This document shows, piece by piece, positions 1 through 5,929 of a stretch of 24,382 nt of DNA. The position numbers were made by a program, and so were the translations under genes. Location: IMG/VR virus record IMGVR_UViG_3300022209_000016, positions 1-24,382 of that record, one strand, 5' to 3'. Numbering within the stretch: position 1 is the stretch's first letter; each line of letters begins with the position of its first letter. The DNA is from a virus. The notes under the pieces are model-generated. The model searched no databases. It worked only from the letters and a program-made list of their open reading frames with translations, and was not told the DNA's origin.

Positions 1-1
1 T

Positions 2-43
2 CAGATGGGCTACGTCTACAAGGGGGAGATGAAACAGATATGA
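2..43 (+). CDS. 3' end of a gene entering from the left
   Basis: Frame 2 is open from the window edge and ends at TGA 41-43, giving the C-terminus ...QMGYVYKGEMKQI. The stop shares ATGA with the next gene's ATG at 40, which is the junction style used throughout this window, so this is probably the real tail of an upstream gene. Too little is present to assign a function. It shows that the left operon extends beyond the window. Confidence 0.55.
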   Translation, partial: QMGYVYKGEMKQI

Positions 44-729
44 AAACGACCTGGCATAAGTCACACAGCGGTGCAGTTCACCCATTGCCACCCAACACAC
101 CTGAGAACCCACACGGTTTGCTCCTGGGCAGGTTTGACTTTGACTGGGAGAACAATGAGGACGAGTGGGAGAACACACTCACAACCTGGTCACCTGCTCT
201 TGGCCAGGTGGTGCCTGGTGATCAGCTGTCAGGCATGTCCGTGGAGATGTTCAATGCACTGACTCAAGACTCTTATGACACTGAGGACCAGAGGGGTGAG
301 TGCAGTCTGTATATTCGACGTGCTGAGATCGATGGTGACCACTCGTTCGACATGGATGGTGACATCGTGAACCTTGACGACACCTACTACACCATCGCCA
401 AAGAGGATAAAGAAGTGCTGCACAAGATCCTGTTGCACAAAGAACACAGTGACATTGACTGTGACAAAGCCATTGGCAGGTGTCTGCAAGGCGTCAGAGT
501 CCAGTTCACAGTCACTGACGTGGATCTCAGTGAGTGCAACAAAGGCCCGTTTGAGGGCCTGTCCATGAGTATCAGCTGCTCGTATGCCTACTACTGCCAC
601 GAGTGTGGAGACAGTGGTGACTACGGAGAGGCCAGCGAGGCTGAGTGCGAAGCTGAGCAGCATGTGGCAGAGAATCACCCAGGGTACACGTTCGACTCGT
701 ACGCCATAAGTGAGGGTGAGCATGAGTGA
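40..729 (+). CDS. Acidic hypothetical protein with C-terminal zinc-finger-like motif (229 aa)
   Basis: The start is ATG 40 in an ATGA overlap with the preceding frame, with GGGGAG about 12 nt upstream. The product is strongly acidic (many Asp/Glu). Residues from about 85 to 180 read like a compact globular domain. The C-terminus has YYCHECG followed by an acidic Cys/His stretch ending EQHVAENHPG, which resembles a single Cys2-His2 finger. I do not recognise the family. It opens a chain of five overlapping small genes and so is probably co-transcribed with them. A zinc-binding role is inference from the Cys/His spacing only. Confidence 0.8.
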   Translation: MKTTWHKSHSGAVHPLPPNTPENPHGLLLGRFDFDWENNEDEWENTLTTWSPALGQVVPGDQLSGMSVEMFNALTQDSYDTEDQRGECSLYIRRAEIDGDHSFDMDGDIVNLDDTYYTIAKEDKEVLHKILLHKEHSDIDCDKAIGRCLQGVRVQFTVTDVDLSECNKGPFEGLSMSISCSYAYYCHECGDSGDYGEASEAECEAEQHVAENHPGYTFDSYAISEGEHE

Positions 730-1042
730 CAAGCAGATCCCAGAAGAACTGAGATGCAAGGTCGTCTCAGACTGCCCCAACTACGGCGAGGTGGTTGTGT
801 ACCCCACCCAAGAGTACTGGGACTCGGTCAGACGACACATACCAGACACGACAGACTGGCGTGATGGACTCAAAGGCTGCTCCAGGCACGCTGGCGAAAT
901 GACTGACCCACAGATGGTGGACGATACAGGCAGGCCCAGCTGGGTGCTGAAGAAGCCTGAGTACAAGACAGACTGCCCCCGTGAGTTCGCTGATGACCTG
1001 ACCATCACGGTCACAGAGGACGACTTTGGAGGTGAGTCATGA
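722..1042 (+). CDS. Hypothetical protein (106 aa)
   Basis: I chose ATG 722 because GAGGGTGA lies just upstream (712-719); a GTG at 710 in the same frame is less well placed. It overlaps the previous gene by 8 nt. The product begins MSDKQIPEELRC, contains four scattered cysteines, and has an acidic end (TEDDFGGES). No recognised domain, signal peptide or membrane segment is visible. Its stop overlaps the next start (ATGA at 1039), so it is likely translationally coupled. Function unknown. Confidence 0.75.
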   Translation: MSDKQIPEELRCKVVSDCPNYGEVVVYPTQEYWDSVRRHIPDTTDWRDGLKGCSRHAGEMTDPQMVDDTGRPSWVLKKPEYKTDCPREFADDLTITVTEDDFGGES

Positions 1043-1407
1043 CACCGCACGACTGGGAAACACTTGGATTCCTGACTCTGACCACAGCAGTGGTTGTGGG
1101 AATCGTTGCGTTCGTGAAATGGGTCCACGAAGCTGGCGAGGATGTGTCCCCAGAGGTCCATAAACAGCTCTCACAGCGTTTTCCTGGCCCAGACGACCCA
1201 GAAGTCCTGGAAAAAGCAGGAAGATCTTACAAGGGCATTATGAACCAATGGCATGCTTATCCGTTTGACCGCCCAGGGTCATCGGGGGACGCCCCTCCCC
1301 CGATCAAGGTCAACGGCATGGGTGTGTGTGGCACCTGCAATGCACGTGGCGCGATCATCTGCACGGCATGTGGTGGGGAGGGCATGATCCATGACAAAAG
1401 AGCTTGA
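1039..1407 (+). CDS. Membrane-anchored protein with DnaJ-type CxxC zinc motif (122 aa)
   Basis: ATG 1039 overlaps the upstream stop (ATGA). Residues about 9-27 (FLTLTTAVVVGIVAFVKWV) form one hydrophobic segment, suggesting an N-terminal membrane anchor. Near the C-terminus CGTCNARG and CTACGGEG form two CxxC(x)GxG units, as in the zinc-binding region of DnaJ-like proteins. That motif is known from DnaJ and from small phage proteins that lack the J domain, and no J domain is present here. A membrane-tethered zinc protein is the best description. The partner and role are unknown. Confidence 0.75.
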   Translation: MTPHDWETLGFLTLTTAVVVGIVAFVKWVHEAGEDVSPEVHKQLSQRFPGPDDPEVLEKAGRSYKGIMNQWHAYPFDRPGSSGDAPPPIKVNGMGVCGTCNARGAIICTACGGEGMIHDKRA

Positions 1408-1801
1408 CCGTTGGCATAACGGTGAAGACCACCATGTGGAAGCAGAGCAGCCTCACGAGTGGACGTGGGACCTCAAGGCCAAAGACATGGGGCAGAAAGG
1501 GCCAAGTGAGTGGTTCGACGTGGTTGGCTATGAGCTCAGGGTCATATGCAGGGACTCGCTTGAGAAGGCCTGTGGCCACTCACTTGGCGATGAGGTCACA
1601 GTCAGTCTGTCAAGAGACAAGAACGGCAACCTGAAACTCGTGACTGGGTATTTCTCTGACCAGCCTGCATTTGAGCTGGATGGGTATGGGTACCTGGGTG
1701 GAAATGACTACAAGTTCTTACTCCGTGAGGCTGGCATAAACCCAGAGAAGCAGAAAGGCCTGCGATTCAGGTTGGAGACATGGGAGCCACCGAAGCCATG
1801 A
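1391..1801 (+). CDS. Hypothetical protein (136 aa)
   Basis: The gene starts at ATG 1391 inside the end of the previous gene (17-nt overlap) and ends at TGA 1799-1801. The product looks globular: a His/Trp-rich N-terminus, then a mixed region around EWFDVVGYELRVICRD and DEVTVSLSRDKNGNLKLVTG that reads like beta strands. No membrane segment or signal peptide is seen. I do not recognise the family. It is coupled downstream through ATGA at 1798. Confidence 0.75.
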   Translation: MTKELDRWHNGEDHHVEAEQPHEWTWDLKAKDMGQKGPSEWFDVVGYELRVICRDSLEKACGHSLGDEVTVSLSRDKNGNLKLVTGYFSDQPAFELDGYGYLGGNDYKFLLREAGINPEKQKGLRFRLETWEPPKP

Positions 1802-2031
1802 GCCTACGTAAACACCACGACCAAGAGCCATATGTGCATGACTGCAAGAGCTGCAAGTGGGTTGGATGGCTGTCCAACTTCATGCCAGGCAAGAACAACA
1901 TGGGCAACGTCTACCTGTGTGTCGGCACTACACCACCAAGCGTGCTGATCCGGTTCGGAGATGAACCAGGAGCATACTGGTCCATGAGCGTGTCCGACAT
2001 GACACCAAGCAGCGTCAGGATTCACTCCTGA
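1798..2031 (+). CDS. Small hypothetical protein with CxxCKW motif (77 aa)
   Basis: The start at ATG 1798 overlaps the preceding TGA (ATGA), the usual coupling here. An in-frame ATG at 1780 has GGAG only 2 nt away, too close to function well. The product has DCKSCKW at about residues 20-26 and a further Cys near residue 41, suggesting half of a zinc site or a disulfide. It is the last gene of the left operon and is followed by a strong hairpin. Function unknown. Confidence 0.7.
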   Translation: MSLRKHHDQEPYVHDCKSCKWVGWLSNFMPGKNNMGNVYLCVGTTPPSVLIRFGDEPGAYWSMSVSDMTPSSVRIHS

Positions 2032-2067
2032 CACAGCACTCTGAGGCCTCCCCTCATGAGTGCATCC

Positions 2068-2103
2068 GACCCCTCAGTGGAATCGAACGCCCACTGAGGG
2101 GTC
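2068..2103 (+). terminator. 13-bp hairpin, probable terminator of the left operon
   Basis: A perfect 13-bp inverted repeat (arms 2068-2080 and 2091-2103, GACCCCTCAGTGG and its complement) surrounds a 10-nt loop. It lies 37 nt after the last stop codon. It is followed by TTCTGT rather than a clean U run, so efficiency is uncertain. Its symmetry means it could act on either strand, but all nearby genes are on the plus strand. Confidence 0.7.
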
Positions 2104-2105
2104 TT

Positions 2106-2185
2106 CTGTACCGCCAACCTGTGACCTCTGCTGTACCGCCAGCCTCTCATCCTCACCCACCATGCACACCATGCACACCATGCAC
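2106..2185. repeat. Two families of short direct repeats in a non-coding stretch
   Basis: CTGTACCGCCAACCT (2106-2120) recurs as CTGTACCGCCAGCCT (2131-2145), 14 of 15 bases identical and 25 bp apart. Immediately after, the 9-bp unit CATGCACAC repeats 2.8 times in tandem (2161-2185), followed by CCACACTCCACCACACAC. The 320 bp from 2032 to 2351 contain no convincing gene, so these repeats are probably protein-binding or replication elements; which of the two is unknown. Confidence 0.65.
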
Positions 2186-2224
2186 TTCCACCACACTCCA
2201 CCACACACATTAGAGCGCGGATTT

Positions 2225-2294
2225 TGGGTCAAATCACCCAGGATACTGGGTCAAATGGCCCAGAAGTAAATGGGTCAAATGACTTGTTTACAAG
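2225..2294. promoter_or_regulatory. Three TGGGTCAAAT iterons plus a CTTGT-TT-ACAAG palindrome
   Basis: The 10-mer TGGGTCAAAT occurs exactly three times, at 2225-2234, 2247-2256 and 2271-2280. Spacings of 22 and 24 bp (about two helical turns) place all copies on one face of the helix. The first two copies are followed by ACCCA or CCCA, forming TGGGT...ACCCA inverted pairs. A further palindrome lies at 2283-2294. The block sits directly upstream of the gene at 2352. Operators for that gene or origin iterons are both possible. I could not identify a convincing -35/-10 pair here. Confidence 0.55.
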
Positions 2295-2351
2295 GGGTTG
2301 TAGAGTTTGGCATGCTTGGTTTGCGCCCAAAAACGACACGGAGAGACCACA

Positions 2352-2552
2352 ATGCAAGCAAAACTCATCAAGCGCAATGGCCAGACGTTCTTGCAAATCG
2401 AAGTACCATACGTGACCAAGGACCAGGCCAACCCCTCATCCAGCGGCAAGACTCTTATCCTGGCCACGTCTGGGGGAAACCAACCCGTCTCAATCGATGG
2501 GGAAGTAGTCAAAATCGGTGTCAATGCATTCGTCGCAAACCCCGATGCCTGA
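2352..2552 (+). CDS. Small conserved-looking phage protein (66 aa)
   Basis: ATG 2352 is preceded by GGAGA at 7-8 nt. The product MQAKLIKRNGQTFLQIEVP... continues through a Ser-rich segment and SGKTLILATSGGNQPVSIDGEVVKIGVNAF, which reads as a compact beta-strand protein. I recall similar short proteins of this pattern in aquatic phages, but no function is known to me. It follows the three-iteron block, so it may be controlled by it. It overlaps the next frame by 8 nt if that gene starts at 2545. Confidence 0.7.
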   Translation: MQAKLIKRNGQTFLQIEVPYVTKDQANPSSSGKTLILATSGGNQPVSIDGEVVKIGVNAFVANPDA

Positions 2553-2766
2553 CAACACATGCAGAGAGTGTGGGGCAAATGCCCCACACGTCCTATGCGG
2601 GCCATGCGTCCGCGATCTGGACGCGATCACCATGGACGCACTCGAAAACGCAGCACGCGGCGTTTCTGGACTTCTTAGACGCACTGTATGTGAGGCCTCA
2701 CATGCGTTCACACACACTCGCGATGCTGTGCGCTCAATGCTCCCGCCCCACACAAGGTATGTATGA
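2545..2766 (+). CDS. Zinc-ribbon-like small protein (73 aa)
   Basis: ATG 2545 overlaps the upstream stop. In-frame ATG 2524 and GTG 2518 are alternatives, and none has a good Shine-Dalgarno, so the start is uncertain. The first 25 residues hold CRECG and CGPC, a CxxC-x(9)-CxxC pattern typical of small zinc ribbons. The remainder is helical (DLDAITMDALENAARG). Function unknown; the zinc-ribbon call is inference from cysteine spacing. Confidence 0.6.
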   Translation: MPDNTCRECGANAPHVLCGPCVRDLDAITMDALENAARGVSGLLRRTVCEASHAFTHTRDAVRSMLPPHTRYV

Positions 2767-2820
2767 CAACAGAGAAGGGATTGACAGTCTGACGTAACAC
2801 CTTCACATACAGGCACTTAC

Positions 2821-2851
2821 AAGCCCACCTGGAACCCCAGCAGGTGGGCTT
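2821..2851 (+). terminator. 11-bp hairpin after the small-gene pair
   Basis: Perfect 11-bp arms AAGCCCACCTG (2821-2831) and its complement (2841-2851) enclose a 9-nt loop. The hairpin starts 54 nt after the stop of the gene ending at 2766. No U run follows (CAGTGTGCC), so it may be a weak or factor-assisted terminator, or a 3'-end stabiliser. Confidence 0.5.
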
Positions 2852-2982
2852 CAGTGTGCCCAGTGGTGTCTCTCCCCCACGGCATGAACTCGCTCTGATA
2901 TGAGGTGAGGTGACCCCCGGCCGATCATATTGGTCTCAGAAAAGTAGATAGTTGTGGTAGCGCAGGAGTGTCTGGTTGTAGA

Positions 2983-3045
2983 GGAGAGGGTCGTGAGTGC
3001 TGTCTACTCAGCCCTCTCCATGGAGCCGCCTATGACAGCGGCGGC
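2983..3045. ncRNA. Possible structured RNA: two adjacent stem-loops in a gene desert
   Basis: Positions 2852-3227 contain no gene I can support. Within them GGAGAGGG (2983-2990) pairs with CCCTCTCC (3012-3019). Inside that, TGAGT (2994-2998) pairs with ACTCA (3006-3010) over a 7-nt loop, giving a two-tier stem. Five nucleotides later GCCGCC (3025-3030) pairs with GGCGGC (3040-3045). No promoter could be identified. A structured RNA, a replication-origin structure or chance pairing are all possible. Confidence 0.3.
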
Positions 3046-3227
3046 GCTGGCACACGTCCTTTTGGAGTCGTACTGGCGTCCGAGATCTTGAAAAGCGAAG
3101 CGAATTTGTAGTAGTATTTTTGGGTTCCGGGATCGGCCGCGAACTTCGTTCACTGCCTCTACTAGCATGATAGCATGTGCGTCAAGGGTTCCCCGAAGTC
3201 GTTGTCGATGTGCGATTTATCTAACGG

Positions 3228-3262
3228 TCCACAATTTGTCCACATGGTTTTCCACATGGTTG
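3228..3262. repeat. Phased TCCACA repeats resembling DnaA boxes
   Basis: TCCACAATTTG, TCCACATGGTTT and TCCACATGGTTG start at 3228, 3239 and 3251, so units are 11-12 bp, about one helical turn. Read as 9-mers they include TTGTCCACA (3236-3244) and TTTTCCACA (3248-3256). The first matches the DnaA box form common in actinobacteria; the second is close to TTATCCACA. A further TTTTCCACA lies at 3661-3669. They sit just upstream of the gene at 3276, so an operator role is an alternative. Confidence 0.45.
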
Positions 3263-3275
3263 GGGAGGGCTGATT

Positions 3276-3659
3276 GTGTCGGATTACAGGGATGAGGACA
3301 TCAAGCGGTTGATTGCTGAGGAGACGCGTCGATACAGGGACCGTGTGGAGGCTCGTGTTGAGGAGTTGTTGAAGGGTGCCCCGAAGACGGGCATGGGGTC
3401 TTCGGTGCATGATGATGGGCGCGGTGGTTCCCGGCGATTGTCGATGCCATCGAGGGACGGATCGAGTCATCCGAGTTTATCTGAGGCTCAGAGTTTGGCC
3501 TCTGCCACGAAGAAGCGTCCGTGTCGGATCTGCGATGCCCCTTTGGAGTTTTACAGTCTTCCTGGGCGTCATGCTGGTCGCTGGTGGGTGTACGAGACGG
3601 ACACTGGGATCCGGCACACGGTGAAGGGTTGTCGTCTCAGGATGCGTCGTTCTGCATAG
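3276..3659 (+). CDS. Zinc-ribbon protein with basic/helical N-terminus (127 aa)
   Basis: GTG 3276 has GGGGAGGG 6 nt upstream. Residues about 1-35 are a charged helix (RDEDIKRLIAEETRRYRDRVEARVEELLKG), followed by a Gly/Ser/Arg-rich linker. The C-terminal domain has CRICDAPLEFYSLPGR...HTVKGC, the Cys-x2-Cys ... His-x4-Cys arrangement seen in many small phage zinc proteins of unknown function. The gene converges on the minus-strand operon with only 33 bp between stops. TAG ends it; readthrough would add only eight residues. Function unknown. Confidence 0.75.
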   Translation: MSDYRDEDIKRLIAEETRRYRDRVEARVEELLKGAPKTGMGSSVHDDGRGGSRRLSMPSRDGSSHPSLSEAQSLASATKKRPCRICDAPLEFYSLPGRHAGRWWVYETDTGIRHTVKGCRLRMRRSA

Positions 3660-3692
3660 GTTTTCCACAGCGTTGCCATCGTTTGAGTTCGT

Positions 3693-4016
3693 TCATGGTC
3701 CATCCTCGTGGTCCCCGTGATTGGGGCAGTTGGGGTTACGGATGCGGTGTCCGTCGTATGGGTCAAGCGGGCAGGAGCACCTTTGCTCATCGAGGCCCTC
3801 CACGATGATGCGGGCCACCTCAAAAACTTTACGCACTTCACTATGGTCTACAGACCATTGATGAGCACTACTAAACAATGTGTCTTTATCCACTGCAAGT
3901 TCTTTGTACTCAGGTAGCTTGGCGAGGGCACGCACGAACAGCACCATCGCCCTTTGTGGTGAGCTAAGGGGTGCGTCTAGCCACTCCTTCACGTCGTTTG
4001 GACAAAGGAAGTCCAC
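3693..4016 (-). CDS. Hypothetical protein with Cys-rich C-terminus (107 aa)
   Basis: The GTG start at 4016 is preceded by AGGAGG at 7 nt, a near-perfect Shine-Dalgarno. Residues 1-85 are helical (PNDVKEWLDAPLSSPQRAMVL). The tail holds CSCPLDP and CPNHGDHEDG, four cysteines and histidines that could bind zinc. It is the last confidently supported gene of the minus operon and overlaps the preceding 53-residue gene by 53 nt. Family not recognised. Confidence 0.75.
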   Translation of the reverse strand: MDFLCPNDVKEWLDAPLSSPQRAMVLFVRALAKLPEYKELAVDKDTLFSSAHQWSVDHSEVRKVFEVARIIVEGLDEQRCSCPLDPYDGHRIRNPNCPNHGDHEDGP

Positions 4017-4125
4017 GCCTGATCCTCCTCTCCCATATTTTACGCAGCCATGACTTTCGCGCCCGGCGGATCTTTGCTTTCTCTGCCTGTTCTTTGACCT
4101 GCGCGGGGTCTAGCCAGTCACTCAT
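3964..4125 (-). CDS. Very basic small protein (53 aa)
   Basis: ATG 4125 overlaps the upstream stop and has GGAGG about 7 nt before it. After MSDWLDPAQVKEQAEKAK the protein is dominated by Arg/Lys (RRARKSWLRKIWERRIRRG), so it probably forms one amphipathic, nucleic-acid- or membrane-surface-binding helix. It ends with TAG at 3966-3964 inside the next gene. No family recognised. The unusual 53-nt overlap with the next gene is the main reason for caution. Confidence 0.6.
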   Translation of the reverse strand: MSDWLDPAQVKEQAEKAKIRRARKSWLRKIWERRIRRGLPLSKRREGVARRTP

Positions 4126-4351
4126 CGAGCCCCTCCAAGAACCTGCGCACATCGCAGTCAACACACATCTCATCCTTGGGACACAGCGCAACATATTCAT
4201 CGTCGCGGTACTTTCGCTCCAACAACTCCACCGCTTCGATCAGCGCAGCGCGGTAGCCACAGAATGGCACAGTGTCATCAACGTGGCTTTGGTGCTGGTC
4301 AAAGGCTTCTTTGCCGTGCTTGGCATCCACCCACTTCGCTACGTCACTCAT
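4118..4351 (-). CDS. Small Cys-containing hypothetical protein (77 aa)
   Basis: I placed the start at ATG 4351 (MSDVAKWVDAKHG), which overlaps the preceding stop at 4344 by 8 nt and has an AGGAG-containing stretch upstream. A longer open frame reaching 4552 only shadows the neighbouring gene. The middle is helical (YRAALIEAVELLERKYRDD) and the end carries CPKDEMCVDCDVRRFL, three Cys including CVDC. Possible zinc binding; function unknown. Confidence 0.7.
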   Translation of the reverse strand: MSDVAKWVDAKHGKEAFDQHQSHVDDTVPFCGYRAALIEAVELLERKYRDDEYVALCPKDEMCVDCDVRRFLEGLDE

Positions 4352-4559
4352 CGCTCCTACCTTCCGATGGCCACAGGTGCCCCGCTGCTGGTGGCTGTTC
4401 GTATCCTGTGCATTCACCGTCACACAAACCGTTGTCCATGGAGTCACGCCCGATAGGTTTTTTGCGTCGAGCGCACACCACGCAAACGGGCAACTCCCAA
4501 CAAGCCGCAGTACAATACGGGCCGCACTCATCAAGCCGCGTCCAGCGCTCATTGCTCAT
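4344..4559 (-). CDS. Cysteine-rich small protein (71 aa)
   Basis: ATG 4559 has GGAG 7 nt upstream and overlaps the previous stop (ATGAGCAATGA). The product has eight cysteines in its first 55 residues (ECGPYCTAACWELPVCVVC, then CDGEC), a density that implies one or two zinc sites. The tail is Pro/Gly-rich. It is one of several adjacent Cys-rich proteins in this operon, but I see no sequence resemblance between them that would prove duplication. Confidence 0.65.
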   Translation of the reverse strand: MSNERWTRLDECGPYCTAACWELPVCVVCARRKKPIGRDSMDNGLCDGECTGYEQPPAAGHLWPSEGRSDE

Positions 4560-4752
4560 CGAACAACTCCAGCTGATTTGAGGGCTCATCGTCGTCGTCG
4601 TCATCGTGGTCGTCGTGGTCGTCGTGCATGCAGCGACTGCCACGGCAGAACTTCGTGCAGTTGTAGTTTGTCCGGTGGCAGGAGTACTCAGAGCACCACC
4701 ACTCCAGCTTGCAGGTCGGACACCTATGCATATGCTCACGCACCGGACTCAC
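4549..4752 (-). CDS. Cys/His-rich protein with His-Asp repeat tract (67 aa)
   Basis: I chose GTG 4752 because it forms a GTGA overlap with the upstream stop; a TTG at 4764 is the longer alternative. The first 45 residues contain HRCPTCKLEWWCSEYSC, NYNCTKFC and CMH. They are followed by HDDHDDHDDDDDDE, a run of His/Asp ideal for binding divalent metal. The tract is encoded by the (GTC)n-type simple repeat on the opposite strand at 4587-4626, so its length may vary between relatives. Function unknown. Confidence 0.65.
   Translation of the reverse strand: MSPVREHMHRCPTCKLEWWCSEYSCHRTNYNCTKFCRGSRCMHDDHDDHDDDDDDEPSNQLELFDEQ
4587..4626. repeat. Imperfect trinucleotide repeat (GTC/GAC)n
   Basis: About 40 bp of GTC-type triplets interspersed with ATC and GTG encode the His-Asp tract of the minus-strand gene at 4752-4549. 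It stays in frame, so slippage would only change the number of acidic/His residues. Confidence 0.8.
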
Positions 4753-4880
4753 GGCCCGAACCAATCGTGTAAGGCGTTGTGGAAGGCCCCCCAGGCGAAC
4801 AGAGACCCAATCAGGAGGGCTGGGGCCACCAGGAACATGATGATCAGGAACTTGCGGTCAATCGGGTCCTTCCAGTTCAT
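4749..4880 (-). CDS. Single-pass membrane protein (43 aa)
   Basis: ATG 4880 overlaps the upstream stop (ATGA). The product MNWKDPIDRKFLIIMFLVAPALLIGSLFAWGAF... has a charged N-terminus and one strong transmembrane segment at about residues 10-32, then a short His/Trp-containing end. The size and topology fit small phage inner-membrane proteins. With no signature, holin or superinfection-exclusion roles are only possibilities. It is nested in the zinc-protein operon, away from the peptidase gene at 7953. Confidence 0.7.
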   Translation of the reverse strand: MNWKDPIDRKFLIIMFLVAPALLIGSLFAWGAFHNALHDWFGP

Positions 4881-5089
4881 CGATTGATCATCCTCTCGCA
4901 GCTCGCACAGCGCTTCATGCCGCTGTGCGCCTCGATCCGGTGGTACCCCTCTCTTGTGGACATCTTGGCCCGTCCACAGATGGATTCTCCACGGTTGTTG
5001 TCGAAGAAGTGCAACTTGCGGCGGTGCAAGGCCATGAAGTGGCCTCTGTAGTCGTAAGCCTTTGTGTACCAACCACTTGGGTTCTTCAT
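4877..5089 (-). CDS. Small basic hypothetical protein with CxxC (70 aa)
   Basis: ATG 5089 forms ATGA with the upstream stop. The product MKNPSGWYTKAYDYRGHFMALHRRKLHFFDNN... continues into ESICGRAK and a terminal MKRCASCERM. The arrangement of an early single Cys, a conserved-looking HRIEAHSG and a final CxxC near the C-terminus resembles small phage zinc proteins of the general pattern H...C...C-x2-C. Function unknown. Confidence 0.7.
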   Translation of the reverse strand: MKNPSGWYTKAYDYRGHFMALHRRKLHFFDNNRGESICGRAKMSTREGYHRIEAHSGMKRCASCERMINR

Positions 5090-5364
5090 CTGTCGCTCAG
5101 CCTCTTCCTGATGCCTCTGACCTGCGTTGCCAGGTCGAACAGGGCGTCCGTTTGGACCATCTGGGTCTTGACCAGCAGGAAGACGGCCAGGGCGATCGGC
5201 CGCATATCGTTCGGTTCCTGCTCAGCGACAGCGAGCATGATGCTGGCGATCTGGTCGGCATGTGGCGTTTCTTCAGGTTTCTTGAGCTTGTCCAACTCCT
5301 CTTCGAGCTTCTCCTGGAACTGCTTGAAGATCTCTTCTTTGCTCGGTTGCGGCTTCTCTGACAT
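5086..5364 (-). CDS. Coiled-coil-like hypothetical protein (92 aa)
   Basis: ATG 5364 (MSEKPQPSKEEIF) overlaps the previous stop as TGATG. Residues about 8-35 are densely charged (KEEIFKQFQEKLEEELDKLKKPEE), predicting a coiled coil. The rest (HADQIASIMLAVAEQEPNDMRPIALAVFLLVKTQM) is helical and moderately hydrophobic. It is one of the few members of this operon without cysteines. No enzymatic motif; function unknown. Confidence 0.7.
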   Translation of the reverse strand: MSEKPQPSKEEIFKQFQEKLEEELDKLKKPEETPHADQIASIMLAVAEQEPNDMRPIALAVFLLVKTQMVQTDALFDLATQVRGIRKRLSDR

Positions 5365-5600
5365 CACTGAACCTCCAGGTCCTCTACAGTGCAGTTGCGC
5401 TCTCCACAGTCGAAGGTCATCTTGCGCACGATCTGGTGACACTTCGTGCATGGGTCGCTGATGACGACGTACTTGACCCCAGGCATTCCGTCGTCGTCCC
5501 TGGCAGCCAAAATCTTGGATGCCTCCTCATCGGGTATCATGAAGCTCGATTCGGCCCCACAGAGCCGACATTTGTCCTCGTAGTCGTCATTTGCGTTCAC
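5364..5600 (-). CDS. Zinc-ribbon small protein (78 aa)
   Basis: GTG 5600 forms GTGA with the upstream stop. CRLCG near residue 11 and CTKC near residue 51 form the two halves of a CxxC...CxxC zinc ribbon, and CGERNC follows near the end. The intervening segment (DEEASKILAARDDDGMPGVKYVVISD) is acidic. The spacing is good for one zinc site, but the family is not recognised. Confidence 0.7.
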   Translation of the reverse strand: MNANDDYEDKCRLCGAESSFMIPDEEASKILAARDDDGMPGVKYVVISDPCTKCHQIVRKMTFDCGERNCTVEDLEVQ

Positions 5601-5929
5601 TTGCCCCCCTCAGAGGTGGTTGTGACCGTGTTCCGTTGCTCCTGGCCCCATTCGTCAAAATAGCTGACCGTCGTGTCCGTCCTGACCAGCTGAAACCCGT
5701 CCTCGTAGACCAGATCCGGCACCGGCAGGACCTCAGGACTGCTTGAGAACATTCCCATCAAGTCCTTGAATTTGGGGAACTTGACTCGCTTGTAGCTCTC
5801 CACCACCTCGGCATGGGCCTCGCATTTGTCGCAGACGTAGTCGTTCACGAGCACAATGCCCCGGATGCTGTTTCTGCGGCTCTCAGGCCCGGTTTTCGCC
5901 CAGGCATGCTGCTCGTTGAAGCAGATCAT
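5597..5929 (-). CDS. Hypothetical protein with central CDKC (110 aa)
   Basis: ATG 5929 forms ATGA with the preceding stop. A Cys at residue 3 and CDKCEAH near residue 33 could form a zinc site. Downstream residues (YKRVKFPKFKDLMGMF, then YEDGFQLVRTDTTVSYFDEWGQEQRNTVTTT) read as a beta-rich domain with a Thr-rich end. No signal peptide. Function unknown. Confidence 0.7.
   Translation of the reverse strand: MICFNEQHAWAKTGPESRRNSIRGIVLVNDYVCDKCEAHAEVVESYKRVKFPKFKDLMGMFSSSPEVLPVPDLVYEDGFQLVRTDTTVSYFDEWGQEQRNTVTTTSEGGK

Noticed and set aside
229-780. 183-residue minus-strand open frame with hydrophobic patches
   Set aside because: It is antisense to the acidic gene at 40; hydrophobicity is the expected complement of Asp/Glu codons.
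2068-2103. tRNA T-arm-like sequence (TTCGATT on the minus strand)
   Set aside because: The loop sits in a 13-bp perfect stem with no acceptor, D or anticodon arms; a terminator explains it better.
2161-2185. CRISPR-like tandem repeats
   Set aside because: The units are only 9 bp, directly adjacent and without spacers.
3569-3703. Possible 44-residue minus-strand gene (MDHERTQTMATLW...) at the end of the minus operon
   Set aside because: It lies mostly antisense to the well-supported plus-strand gene at 3276 and has no well-spaced Shine-Dalgarno; convergent overlap of 91 nt is out of keeping with the rest.
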